A stretch of 64,000 nucleotides of DNA from Ophiodon elongatus (Eukaryota > Chordata > Actinopteri > Perciformes > Hexagrammidae). The notes beneath the pieces were generated by a model. It had not been told where the DNA came from, made no database searches, and worked only from the letters and a program-made list of their open reading frames with translations. The stretch spans positions 5,067,501-5,131,500 of the forward strand of contig JACSYO010000415.1 in NCBI GenBank assembly GCA_016806645.1, read 5' to 3'. The position numbers were made by a program, and so were the translations under genes. This document shows, in pieces, positions 13,201 through 24,406 of the stretch (the first letter of the stretch is position 1; every line of letters begins with the position of its first letter).

Positions 13201-13404
13201 GATGTTAAGCGAATGAACTCTGTGTGACGTCATCGGGAGAGGCCTGTCCCGGCTCTACGCTCAGCCAATGGCGAATGACTTTAGATGCATATCGGCCAAT
13301 CGGTGGCTGACTTTCGGGGAATGGGCGGGCACTTGTCCACCACGGTCACGGACGTCGTGGTGAACTTTGCCGGTGTTGGACTACCCCGGACCCATACCGT
13401 CAGC
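13201..13404 (+). promoter_or_regulatory. tomm40: tomm40 promoter and non-coding exon 1
   Basis: GC-rich housekeeping promoter without a TATA box. It has a full palindromic CRE (TGACGTCA) at 13225-13232, CCAAT boxes at 13265-13269 and 13296-13300, and an Sp1-type GGGCGG at 13323-13328. A consensus donor (CAGC then gtgagta) at 13404/13405 would close a non-coding exon 1 that splices to the ATG exon at 14094. Confidence 0.7.
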
Positions 13405-14072
13405 GTGAGTAGCTAAACACGTTAAATTGCAAGATTGCTTTCATGATGAGAAGCTTGTCGAGTGTGTCAAAAGGCCACATGTTGTATTCCCAGTTACTGT
13501 AATCCCCACTTGAAGACGAATAGATCTCGTGGTCGTCTCCACATGGCTAACGTTACTTGCTAGCTAACCAACCAACCCTGCTAGCTTGCATCAGCCTTCA
13601 CAGCTTAAATACTGCAGCTCGGTAGTTTTACCGGTTGCCGACTTATCTCTAATTGTAACAAACCAAAAGTTGCAGCTCTATATTTCCTGTGGTCACCAGG
13701 TTGTGTTGTAATCTCTTCACATTATCTGTAGAGAGTCGGACTAAACTGGGCCTCAGCTGCGACAGACTGTAACGTTGCTGTTCCTGTCGGGACACTCGTG
13801 CAGATCGCTCACTGTAGCTAGTTAAGTTAATGTTAGCTCATGTCCATGCATCCAGCTAACTGCAGTCTGTATGAGTGGGTGATTGTATGCTAAGCAGATC
13901 ACCAATGTCTTAATATCAAAACCTCGCAAGTCATTCAAGCTAATAACGTTCCTTTTCCAATTTTGTCTCGCACCTAATTGGGGATTATTTTTAACACAGT
14001 AACCTGCAGCTTTGTGATTGGATTACATTGATATGATTGGCCAATTGGATGGATAATTTACTCTCTTTCTTA

Positions 14073-14086
14073 CCCCCCCCCCCCCC
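14073..14086. repeat. Poly-C run in the tomm40 intron 1 acceptor
   Basis: Fourteen C residues lie a few bases upstream of the CAG acceptor at 14091-14093 and form most of its pyrimidine tract. Likely length-variable. Confidence 0.8.
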
Positions 14087-14112
14087 TTCCCAGTCTGTTA
14101 CAGTCTCAGAGG

Positions 14113-17100
14113 ATGGGCAGTGTGTTGGCTGCCGCCTCCCCCAGCCCTGCCCCAGCAGCGGCTGGAGGTAGTCAAGGGGTCCAAGGGTTGGCGTCGGCGT
14201 CCGTCCCTCCAGGGTTCACAATGCCCCCACTGTCTTCAGTCCCTCCAACATCTGGCCAGCAGACGGCAGATGCAGACCCCCCACTCCCAAACCCAGGCAC
14301 ATATGAGGAGTGCCACCGCAAATGTAAAGGTTAGAAAATCAGCCGTTGTATTGTTTGACAGTAATTTCTGAATGCTGTAAGTCATTGTATTATAATAACA
14401 GTGACTATTGGCATATTGTCATGAATAATTGTCTGAAGTTGAATTACATCTTCTTTTCTTTTTTTTGCACTTTCTGTTTTAGAGGTGTTCCCTCTGCAAA
14501 TGGAAGGGGTGCGGTTAGTGGTCAACAAGGGCCTAAGTAACCATTTCCAGGTCAGCCATACTCTTACCCTCAGTACCCTTGCTGAGTCTGGTTATCGGTT
14601 TGGTTCCACCTACGTAGGCACTAAACAGATTGGACCAGCGGAGGTAATTATCATTTTCCCATCTCTTCAACAAACCCCTAAAATTATGTTGACATTTATT
14701 ATGATATACGTTGACCTTTTTTTTCCCATTCATGGAGCAAAGAAGCGACTAAAAACATACAGACTTCTAATATATGTATATGAAAAATGTATTTAGAAGC
14801 AATCAGCAGGGATCTGCATGCAAAGGAGCTGGAAAAATGCTGTGGTTATAATAAGCCTTTTATTGTTTACTGACAGTTAAGCTAGATCATTTTAATGACA
14901 TGTTTTGTCTTTAAGAGGTTTCAAAACTGAATAACATACTTTGTTTGTTTTGCTTTGTTTGTCCACAAGTTGCACTCAAGCAGTTGTTAAATACAGCTCA
15001 ACTTGAATACTGATGACTGTGTGTTTTGTTCCCCATAGTCTTTTCCAGTCATGGTGGGAGATATGGACAATACTGGTAGTCTGAATTCCCAGATCATCCA
15101 CCAGCTCACATCTGCTGTGCGCACCAAAATAGCCATCCAGGTTTGTGGACTTTTTCAGGGAACAGCCTTACAGATGCCGAGTCCCTTTTTTCAGCTTTTA
15201 AGTGTCACTGACATTGTCATTCCACTAAGAATATTTGTTGTTCCACTTTTTGTGTGTTGCAGACTCAGCAGCATAAGTTTGTCAACTGGCAGTGTGACAT
15301 GGAGTGGCGTGGTGAAGACTTCACCTCCGCTGTGACGCTCGGAAATCCAGACATACTTGTTGGATCTGGTATGACTTGTTTTAGTAATGCCTCGTAACAA
15401 GTTCAACAGAGGTCTATTTTTTTGTATCCTACACTAATTTGTTAGAAGTTACTTATCATCAAAGATGCCTCGTCTGAAAGGCTGAACTAAAGGTGTTTTG
15501 GATGAGATCCTCTTTGGCCCACACTGGATAAACAGAAAGCGATGGCACTAGAATCCTGTAGGACCTCAGATCCACACAGTTGAATGCAGTGCAGCGGGGC
15601 ATTGTTGGAAACAGTGCTGACTCGATACCTGGGTTTCTGTACTGATACAAAATTATACATGGTTTTTAGAGTTGGGCCGGTGTAAATATCTTCAAAGAAG
15701 TTTGATAGTAAGCCACAATACTGGACTGGAGCGGTATACAGTGTTTTACCACTAGATGTCACACTTGACTGAGCAGCCTATGGAGCGGCTAAGATGAGAA
15801 CAGCTGGTCCACCTTTAAGGTCAGCCCACCTATAAGTAGTGGTTTAACGGACCACGGTTGAGCCGTGATCGGTACAGATCACCCTTCGCGGTTTGGCACG
15901 CTCGTGAACCGCGGATTAATTACAGTTTAACGTTAATCACTGCAGTGTGAAATAAAGTTTTACTGACGATGTACTGATCGCATATTTAACTAAATATTGG
16001 TGGATAACGATCAACATTTATGCTTTTCCAGTCGCTGATCTCTGATGTTACATTTTAAACAACCAATCTGTGTTTAAATTGACAGGAGGAGAACAAAGGT
16101 TCGTTCAGTTATATTATGATGCGTTCAGGCTCTGTTCAATGAAAATGAGTATTGGGCGAAGGTAATTTATTACATTATCATAATTAATTAATTAATCCAG
16201 TTGAATGGAGATGTTTTCACAGCAACATAAAATAAATATTGGAGTTGAATGACCTGTTTACACTTCCTCTGCTTAAATATATAATACAGAATTAAAACTA
16301 CTAATGACAAGATTTGTTTTAATCAATCAATATACACTTATTTCCTTATTTGAATTGTGGTTTTTTTTTTATGAGAGAGAAAAAACACATAACATTTAGA
16401 ATTATTTCTGATTTACAGACTTTAGAGTGGATGAAATTATTTTTTGGGGACGGTGGCAACATTTCTTTTGTCTGGAGCCTTATAGCAGCTGGTCAGTTGC
16501 TATAATCTAACAACAATATGGATCATCAATTATTATCATCAGCAAGATCAGGGATCTCGTAAAGTTATATTTACGCCCTTTTTTATTTTTTATTTTGTGC
16601 TGATCCGATCCGTGACTCTGATCCGTGACACCACTACCGATAAGGAAGCCGGGGCTGTTGTTGTTGTCGGGAGGTTCACCTCGGACCCCTTCACTTAACT
16701 AAGCAGGAGGCAAGCACGACATGGGGGCTTGGCTTGGGTCTTGACCCAGTTGTAGCATTTATTCTCCAACAGCCTTAACCAGATGTGGCCAAACGTTTTT
16801 AATTGTAGGTTAAATACAGAAAAATATATGGAGTCACAGGGCAAACAATAGTAAATACATAGTTTTTACACAGTTACACTGCGAGATTGGTACTTTACAC
16901 CTGTGTTTAAAAACTCTGTCCTGTAATTTCCGTAATAATGCTACATTGGGGAAAAACAAATCTCTGTTGAAATCGGCAGGAGGAGATCTAGTTAACGTTA
17001 GCTGTTAGCAGCCAGTGGGCAGCACAGTCCTGCTTGGCTGAATAACGGAGCTAAGAAGTGTTAAAGGAGGTTCCATTGAGTTATATTATGATGCCTTCAA

Positions 17101-18513
17101 GGCCCGTTGAGTAAAACGGGTTTTTAAAGGTATGTGTTAAAATGTAATCTTATAAAGTTTTTGGCGAGACACTTGAACAAATAGTTGTTTGAAGGTGTTG
17201 TCCATCCTGAGCCTGTGATGTTTTCTAGTAAGCTTACTCCAACCCGCACATCACTATTCCACACCGACATGCATGTTGGAAGACATCCAAACTCTGGATG
17301 AGAAGGGACTATACTGTGTATATAATGATAGCTCTTTTACTACTTTCCCTCAGGCATTTTGGTGGGCCACTATCTCCAGTCTATCACACCAGCTCTGGCT
17401 CTTGGTGGTGAGGTAGTGTACCACAGGAGACCGGGGGAGGAAGGAGCGGTGACCTCCCTCTTAGGCAGGTACACAGGTAAATCATTTTTGCTTTTTACAT
17501 TAATTAACTTTTCTGTAGTGTGACCTGGATTTAGATAAATAGTTGCCTAGTTGCCTAATTTCATCTCAGATGTTCAAATCCCTTTTTTTTCTCCTTAGGG
17601 GACAACTTCGTTGCTACATTGACTTTGGGCGGGGCAGGAGCTCATGCTACTTACTATCACAAAGCCAATGATCAGGTGTGTGTGGATATATTTGTATATC
17701 AGTCATGGTTTGTCTTCCAAAACTGCTCAAATACCTGATTAGCTTAAAAGATAGGTTCACATTTTCTCAAGTCTGTCTTAAAACAATCCTCACTTGCCCA
17801 TATGTACATTGAACCAGTTTTTGGTCACTGTTGTTCCTCCTGTCTATACTAGCCATCAAAAGGTCCTTTCCTAAAGCAAATCGAATATAAGCGATGGGGA
17901 CAAAACCCACAATCCTCGTTCTGTGCAAAAACAAATTCTAAAATTCAGCTTTAGCTGTCTTACTTGTAGTACAACAGTTTTCCTTTGTTACTATCCCTCC
18001 ACTGTATAGCCTCTGCCCAAAGAAACACAATTTACACACAGGACAAAAATCATAGTGGGGATTAATTCTTTAAATGTTCATGTGAGTATTGTATTGAGAT
18101 AGGCTTGGAATATATGTGAACCTATCCTTTAACTTCTGTCTTCTAATACAGTTGCAGATAGGAGTTGAATTTGAAGGCAGCACAAGGATGCAAGAAACCA
18201 CAACATCCTTTGGTTACCAGTTGGACGTTCCCAAAGCTAACTTGCTCTTTAAAGGTAAATAAATGTACAGTATGAATACCCATAATAAAGTGACTACTCA
18301 TTTCAAAATGGCTACATAAATGATTTTCTTTTTAAAAGGAGTTCTTCCACTTTCTCACCTTTCGTCTCCGCAGGCACAGTTGACAGTAACTGGGTGGTCG
18401 GGGCGACACTTGAAAAGAAACTGCTGCCTCTGCCTCTCACACTGGCCCTAGGGGCTTTCCTCAACCACCGCAAGAACAAGTTCCAGTGTGGCTTCGGTGT
18501 CACCATTGGCTAG
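14113..18513 (+). CDS. tomm40: Mitochondrial import receptor subunit TOM40
   Basis: Beta-barrel channel of the TOM complex in the mitochondrial outer membrane, the main entry pore for precursor proteins (VDAC/porin-3 superfamily). Exons: 14113-14329, 14483-14643, 15039-15140, 15263-15368, 17354-17476, 17599-17675, 18152-18254, 18374-18513. They sum to 1029 nt, 342 residues plus stop; human TOMM40 has 361. The N-terminal 70 residues are Pro/Ala/Ser-rich, as in vertebrate TOM40, followed by GTYEECHRKCKEVFPLQMEG. Later blocks are nearly identical to the human protein: VGDMDNTGSLN, QHKFVNWQ, GHYLQSITPALALGGE, VYHRRPGEEG, ATYYHKANDQ, STRMQ and the final LGAFLNHRKNKFQCGFG. The 5' UTR has its own exon beginning at 14094. 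A poly(A) signal is at 18855-18860. The gene lies between ddx6 and the apolipoproteins, matching human TOMM40-APOE linkage. Confidence 0.96.
15837..16636. mobile_element. Non-autonomous hAT-like DNA transposon in tomm40 intron
   Basis: The element begins TAGTGGTTTAACGGACCA and ends with the imperfect inverse, reading TAGTGGTGTCACGGATCA on the other strand (15 of the first 18 positions match). It is flanked by near-identical 8-bp direct repeats, CCTATAAG (15829-15836) and CCGATAAG (16637-16644). An 8-bp target duplication and TA-G-G type ends are the hallmarks of hAT transposons. At 800 bp it is too short for a transposase and no long ORF is present, so it is non-autonomous. It lies between coding exons 4 and 5 counted from the ATG and does not touch splice sites. 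Confidence 0.72.
16970..17150. repeat. Partial second copy of sequence found inside the hAT-like element
   Basis: The phrase GAGTTATATTATGATGCCTTCAA, followed by a GTTGAGTAAAA-like stretch near 17080-17120, resembles the interior of the element near 16105-16150 (CAGTTATATTATGATGCGTTCA, then GTTCAATGAAAA). An upstream GGCAGGAGGAGA also recurs. This suggests a related but truncated insertion in the same intron. Confidence 0.4.
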
Positions 18514-19639
18514 AGGTGTGGGGGCTGCCTGGAGCCAGCTCGCAGGCTACAGCTTGGACCGGCACAGAGACACACAGGAACCTGGACTAAGTTTTAGAAA
18601 TTTTATTCAGAGACTCTCTCACAACTGTGATTTCTGGGGCAGACAGAGAGACAAAGGCAACTACAAAGGAGCCAGGACTGGCCGAGCCATGCCTACATTC
18701 TGTAGCACAAATGTCTTTCCTTTATGGTGTATTGGATATACCCAAAGGCTAGAGAGATGTATATCAGAGGGCATCAGTGATGCATGAGAACATGTGATGT
18801 GAAAATCAAGTAAGTGGTTAGACATAATATATGGTGATCATGTATGATGATTAAAATAAATGTGATAACTTTTTGTAAAAGTGGGTGTTGTTATTGCTTC
18901 TTGAGGAACTGGGAGAAATATGCTCATTACCAGGTTAATTTATTTTGGGGATCTGTTATGCAATGTTGATATGCTATGTTGATATTTAAAGCTGGGGTAG
19001 GCAATTCATTTTTATGTGATTGTGGGGGAAAAAAATAAATCCATAACCTCAGCATATTGTGATTCAAGTTGTACCCTAGAGTAGGTAGTTTTCTGGAAAA
19101 GGCAAAAAAAAAAAAACCGCACACCAGTCACTCTGTCCTAGGCCTTTCCTACAAGACGAGCACAGGCACACGCCGCAAACGGTAACCATTTTGGGTACTG
19201 TTCTAGTCATTCATTTCAAACATCATCCCATTGGTGAAAAGATGAGGGGATGAGACTGTTAGCCCCCACCGGGTTAGCTAGCATCTAACGTTAGCTCTGT
19301 GGTTGTGAGTCTTTGATAATTACCATCCGGTTTTCTTTGCTAACTTATTCTGCCTATGAATCAGGCTTTCAGCTTTTGAGGGGAAAACAGCCAAAATGAT
19401 TGACTTCTCTCTGAAATGATCTGTGATTGGCCAAAGTCTCCCATCACAGGCTGGATTTTTTTGAAAGCCTGAAAATGCCTAAGAACTGGCTTGCACAGCT
19501 TTAACGTTGGCAGAAACTGCCTCCTCTGGTTGCCCATACTGTGAGTAGAGTCTGGTGGGACCATGAATGCTTCATCAGGGCACTCATAAACTGTAAAACA
19601 TGGCAGATTCCAATATTACTGTTATATAAAAAGATATAG

Positions 19640-20040
19640 TATGCAACAGTGCCAAGTGTACTATGACTTGTGTTTCATAACATTTCTATGACTTACTATA
19701 CTATGACTTATTACAGTTTTATGACATGCAAAGCTTTTATGGCATACTATACTATGATTTACCATTGACTGTAAATAGTATTTTTCATTACATACAATTA
19801 TTGAATAGTCAGTGACAGTATAATTTGACTTTATGATGTATTTCACATTATATAATATGTCGAAGACTGACTATGTCGAAAAAAGGCATGGAAAAAGTCA
19901 GTATGGTTTGTCGCAAAAAGTCAAAGTATAGTATGTTGAATAAAGTATGAAGAAGTTATAGTATGCTTTGTTGAAAAAAGGCATCAAAATGTCATAGTAT
20001 ATTATGTTGAAAAAAGTCATAGTATAGAAAAAAAGTTATA
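19640..20040. repeat. AGTCATAGTATAG-type satellite with inverted halves
   Basis: The left half carries TACTATACTATGACTT-type units (19695-19709 and near 19744). The right half carries the reverse complement, AAGTCATAGTATAG with GTTGAAAAAA linkers (around 19929, 19990 and 20014-20027). About 130 bp of less repetitive sequence separates the halves. Confidence 0.7.
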
Positions 20041-20714
20041 GAATAGTATTTGGTAGAAAGAGGATGGTCTTTCCTCATACTTTGAGGGTCTATAGACACA
20101 CCTGGGACACATTTTCAACCGGTCTTATTCGTAGAAATCGACTTGTTTTTACAGGTTGCATCGGCCATAACATGGGACGAACAAAGTTAGCAACCAGTTA
20201 GTTGGTGAACATAATGGAGCATTTAGTAGCTAAAGAAATTATTATTTAGTTGAGACCAAATCTAGAGCTAAGAGTACAGTGAATGCACATCGGACTTATA
20301 TTCATCAGAATCAGTATCCACCAATAGTTATTTTACCTCTTTTGTATTAGTCGTCTATAAATCCACATAAACAACTAAAGAAATCTAATATAAAGTTAAG
20401 AACTGCTAAATTACTCAGCCAGTGGCAAATTTACTGATCCAATCCGAGGGGAGATGTGCACGGGTGGAGACATACACGAAGACTGTCATGATGTCTTTTG
20501 CAAATGCAGTGCCATTGTTTAAATAATTTTCCATTAAGTTTCACCACTGGGTGGCAGTCTAGCCTCTTCTATTGGCACAGGTGACACTGACATCTCAGCG
20601 TTGCATGATACAGAACTGTAATAATCATTCGGTAAGGCTTCTGTCTAAAGGCAACTTACATTTTCCCCCACACATACACGCGTGGGTGTTCAGTATCCAC
20701 AATCAGTTTTTAAA

Positions 20715-21155
20715 TAATTTACTTATGTTAAAGTAGGAATACCACCATGCAAATATAATCCATTACAAGTACTAGTCCTCTATTTAATTAAAGTATTACG
20801 TTATAGTACTAGCAACAAAAAGTACCTAACATTAAAAGTATAAATATTCATTATGCAAAGTCACCCCTCATATATTATTGTTGTGGTTGTCATTGTTAGT
20901 ATTAATATTATTGTTATTTTTGTTGATACTGTTATTATTACTTATAGTATTATTATGCTAAAACAATATAACACATTTTATAAACTGATCATATATTTAG
21001 GATATATAATCTCAAAAGTCATTTACGCAGTTAATTAAATGTAACAAAATAAAAATAAAAAAATATTTCGCTTGTAGTAGAAATGTAGAAGAGTTGAAGT
21101 ATAAAAAAAAACATAAAATAGAAGTACTACAGTATACTACAAGTACCTCAAAATG
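20715..21155 (-). repeat. Teleost dispersed repeat (AAAGTACCTCAAAAT family)
   Basis: Phrases such as CCATTACAAGTACTAGTCCT, ATTCATTATGCAAAGT and ACAAGTACCTCAAAATGACA follow, in order, a repeat recalled from very many fish genomes that is rich in AAGTAAAAGTAC words. It is degenerate. Two further copies, opposite in orientation, lie at 31620-32285 and 38050-39155. The class of the family is not known to me. Confidence 0.6.
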
Positions 21156-23125
21156 ACAGTGGTTGTGTAAACCTATGTAGTCACTTTCTACCACTGCAAT
21201 TTATGGGCAGCAAGCTCATGTGCTATTACTGCACAAGTCCACTGCTGAATCCAGGATTACAGGGATAAAGAGACACCACTCTTTATATATAACGTACCCC
21301 TGCTTTACAATGGCCACATACACACAGTATACAGTATTTTGCAGTCCAATACAAATTGCTCTCCAAATGATACTACCTTTTTCAGGCTTGTAGTCAATTT
21401 TTTTTTTTTAGACCGACTGGAGCTGTTGATTAAAGGTGGAACATTTTTAGGCAAAATAAAACCTCCCCGAGACAGTTTCAACAAAGTATAAACAGTAGCT
21501 TCAAGTATTTCTTACAGGGCTGTTGCATTGTATGATATCTGAGGCGTGCACCTCCCCAAGATCATCTCCACATAACAATCCTGTTCTCAAATCAGACCAG
21601 CTGACAACACGGCCTAAGTGCATTTACAATGGACAGGAGACAGACATCTGCTCATCTCCACAAGCACCGAGCTGCTCTTCAAACCAGCAGAAACAGTCGA
21701 GTAACAACGTCTTATCTACACCAAAACAACAGATAACCTCTGTTTGTCACCACAGTGATTAAAGCAAGATGCGTCTTGTTCAAGGAGCCGTGTGTGCGTC
21801 ACAGAACACCGCCCTCCTCTCAGTGGTCTGAGTTGTAGTTTGAAAGGAACAGACATGTGTCTAGCTTCCTGTAATAGAAAGTGGCCGTTGGGGTCGATGC
21901 CTTAACGATGCCTTTTGGCTGTTTTGACTGATAAGGCAGTGAATAGTTATTCTGTGTGTCCACACAAGTGCTAATTAGGTAGTAACAGCCTGGAGCATAA
22001 ACATGTGAGATCGGATTTGCATTTGTAAAGTCTCACAAACCTTTGCTGTAGTTTGAATAGCAGTGTCTCACTGAATGTAGCACTTTAAATTGCTGCAATT
22101 ACAAGAAAGGAAAATTAAATTCTAGGGACTTGTAGGTTAGAGAAAAAAGTACAATCTTAGGCTTTATCTTATAAGTGCATTAACTATTACTCACTGCAGC
22201 CTGAAAACAAAATATTCCATGTCAACCCCCCCAGCCCCCTCTCCAAGTTTATAATTTATGGTTTTACTTAAGATATCTAGATATCTCAAGTATGAGCCAC
22301 ACATTTTCTATTGTCATTGGACTCTGACCCTCCACGTTAAGGCTGTGCGCTGTATATTTACAACAATAAGAGGTTGTGCAATTTTTAGGTTTTTATGACA
22401 TACATAATTGTGTGGGTTTCAAAGTTCCATCAAAACTAATGTCATTTTAAATTGAATAAAATTAGAATGCATCGGGTTTTTCTACATGAAATCTAATGGG
22501 ATACATCCATAACTGACTTGTCTCGGCCTCTCTCACATCAAAATGGTCAGCCACGTTTCTCACAGACATTTCTTGGTTTTATTGTTGACACCATGAAGGT
22601 GCAGTTTTATGGCAAGCGTTGACAAGTACCCGATCGAGAACAACAGTCTGCATCTTGATTAAGAAGGAAACGAAACTGAGAGGAGTGAGGACGTGTTAAG
22701 ACACGGAAGAAATACTAGTTGTCTCCTGGGAAAGAAAATACCACTTGTTGTCCCTCTATATGTTTTATGTAATAATCATACTCTGTCAGCGCTGTGTACT
22801 TTCAGGATGGCTCGTCAAAACACTGTGCTCTTAAACAGATGTTTCTTGTAGATTTACATATTCCATGAAAGACTACAAATACACATTTTCCAGATTCTTC
22901 TATTTATTTGTGTCAACTTAGAGCAATTACAAAAAAGTACATTACAGTCACCAAGTTCACAACACACAATAAAAACTTAGTATTTACATATTTGACGAGT
23001 GCAGAGGTTTGCTTTGCACCTAGTAATAAATATTAGTTTAATATTGTTTATAGTACAATTCAGATATTTCAGGCTTTAAACAGGCCAGCATCTTGATAAA
23101 TGATGGAGCAGGTGTTGAGGTTGAC

Positions 23126-24172
23126 TTAGTTGCCTTTGACAAAGGATTGATAGAGGGACATGAGCTGGGCCTGGAGGTCCTGAGCGTAGGGGTCCAGCTT
23201 TTCCTTCAGGTCCTCAGCATAGGGGGCTACCATCTGTTTCACCACATTAGCTCTCTGAGTCAGCTCAACCTGGACCGTCTGAGTCATGGGGGCCACGCTA
23301 TCCTGGAAGTCCCTTAGGTGCTGGTCCACCTTCAGCTTCAGGTCATCGGTGTAAGGCCCCAGCTGAGACTGCAGATCCTTCACACTCTGCTCCAAGTTGG
23401 TCTTAAGCTCCTCACTCTTCTGCATCAGGATGGTCCTCAGGGCCTCAGAGTCCACGGATTCTGCGTATGGGGCGAGCTCCTGTTTGAGCTGCTCAACTCT
23501 CTGCTGGATCTGGACTTTCATGTCCTCGGTGTAGGGCTCAAGCTTTTCCCTGGCAGTGCTCAGCTCCTGAGTCAGCACATTTCTCAGCACATCAGCCTCT
23601 GCTGTGATCTTGGTCACCAGGTCCTGGGCTGCAGGGGGAAGTTGCTCCTGCAGGGTGAATGCATACTTGCTGGCGATGTCAGTGCTGTCTGCCAGGCGGG
23701 CGCTAGAAGACAGACAAAGTAAAGGTTAGACCATCAGCGGTTTGTACAATACCATACCGATCTTAATCACCATGTGACACATTTCACTAACAGGCCAAGT
23801 CATCATGGTTCTGTGTGTCACACAACTTACTTGACTTCCTGTCCAAACTGGGATTTCCTGATCATCTGAAGGGTGTCGTCAGCTGTTTGGGTGGCCTTGG
23901 AAATATAATCCCAGAAAGCATCTGTTAGCACTTCCAGCTGTGGCTTGGGTGCATCGGCATAGAAGAGGTTGGCATGACAGCCTGAAGGATGGACACAAGC
24001 ACAGCTTGAGAACAGTGCAGATTTTTAGCCATTCAGTTAATTTTGACTGCTCTTAGTTGCTGAAGTAATACCATACTTTAGCTTTGACTATACAGAAAAG
24101 ACAATTCAAAAACAGAAAGGCTTGCAACTTACCAGACAGCACTGCAATAGCTAGTACAACAAACACCTTCAT
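23126..24172 (-). CDS. apoa4: Apolipoprotein A-IV-type, copy 1 (minus strand)
   Basis: Secreted exchangeable apolipoprotein that coats HDL and chylomicron-like particles, in fish made in intestine, liver and yolk syncytial layer. Coding exons on the minus strand: 24172-24133, 23981-23831, 23702-23126; 768 nt, 255 residues plus stop. A hydrophobic signal peptide (MKVFVVLAIAVLSG) is followed by ADAPKPQLEVLTDAFWDYI. From about residue 120 there are proline-started amphipathic helix repeats (PYTEDMKVQ, PYAESVD, PYTDDLK, PMTQT, PYAEDLK, PYAQDLQ) of the 22-residue apoA-I/A-IV/E kind. A non-coding exon 1 ends at 24290, with a TATA box about 70 bp further upstream. A poly(A) signal on this strand is at 22903-22908. 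It is head to head with copy 2 at 26837. Naming as apoA-IV rather than apoA-I or a second apoE rests on the conserved ADAPKPQ/FWDYV N-terminus and is fairly, not completely, secure. Confidence 0.88.
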
Positions 24173-24289
24173 GACTGCGTCTTGCTGAAAAAAATGAATG
24201 ATCCAGTTAACTTTCAAGAAGCATTACAAATGTTGCAATAATTGTATTTGCTGCTTAACATTTGGTTTGGAATGTAATGTGATTCTCAC

Positions 24290-24330
24290 CTGCTCTTGGC
24301 TTGTTTGTCTCTCAGAGTTAAACAGGTTTG
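24290..24330 (-). other. Non-coding exon 1 of apoA-IV copy 1
   Basis: On the minus strand a consensus donor (GAGCAG then gtgagaatc) lies at 24290/24289, about 30 bp after the expected start site for the TATA box at 24358-24365. The exon splices to the ATG exon. The 5' end is estimated. Confidence 0.6.
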
Positions 24331-24357
24331 TGGGTGCCTCAGACTGGCACTTCCATG

Positions 24358-24365
24358 TATATATA
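24358..24365 (-). promoter_or_regulatory. TATA box of apoA-IV copy 1
   Basis: TATATATA, placed about 30 bp upstream of the inferred start of non-coding exon 1 on the minus strand. Confidence 0.7.
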
Positions 24366-24397
24366 CTGACACCACATGCCAATTGAAGTCAAGAGCC

Positions 24398-24406
24398 CAA
24401 AGTCCA
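24398..24406 (-). promoter_or_regulatory. HNF4-type site upstream of apoA-IV copy 1
   Basis: CAAAGTCCA on the + strand (TGGACTTTG in the gene's sense), the classic HNF4-specific half-site motif, 32 bp upstream of the TATA box. The wider phrase CTGGACTTTGGG recurs in the promoter of copy 2. Confidence 0.6.

Larger units (their letters stand above)
18861..22889. other. Spacer between tomm40 and the first apoA-IV gene, repeat-rich
   Basis: About 4 kb without a recognisable gene. It holds a CATAGTATAG-type satellite with inverted halves (about 19640-20040) and a copy of a common teleost dispersed repeat (about 20715-21155). The rest is AT-rich unique sequence. Confidence 0.6.

Noticed and set aside
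23318..23722. 134-codon ORF on + over the apoA-IV copy 1 exon 4
   Set aside because: Antisense shadow of the repeat-rich exon; the minus-strand frame gives the clear apolipoprotein.
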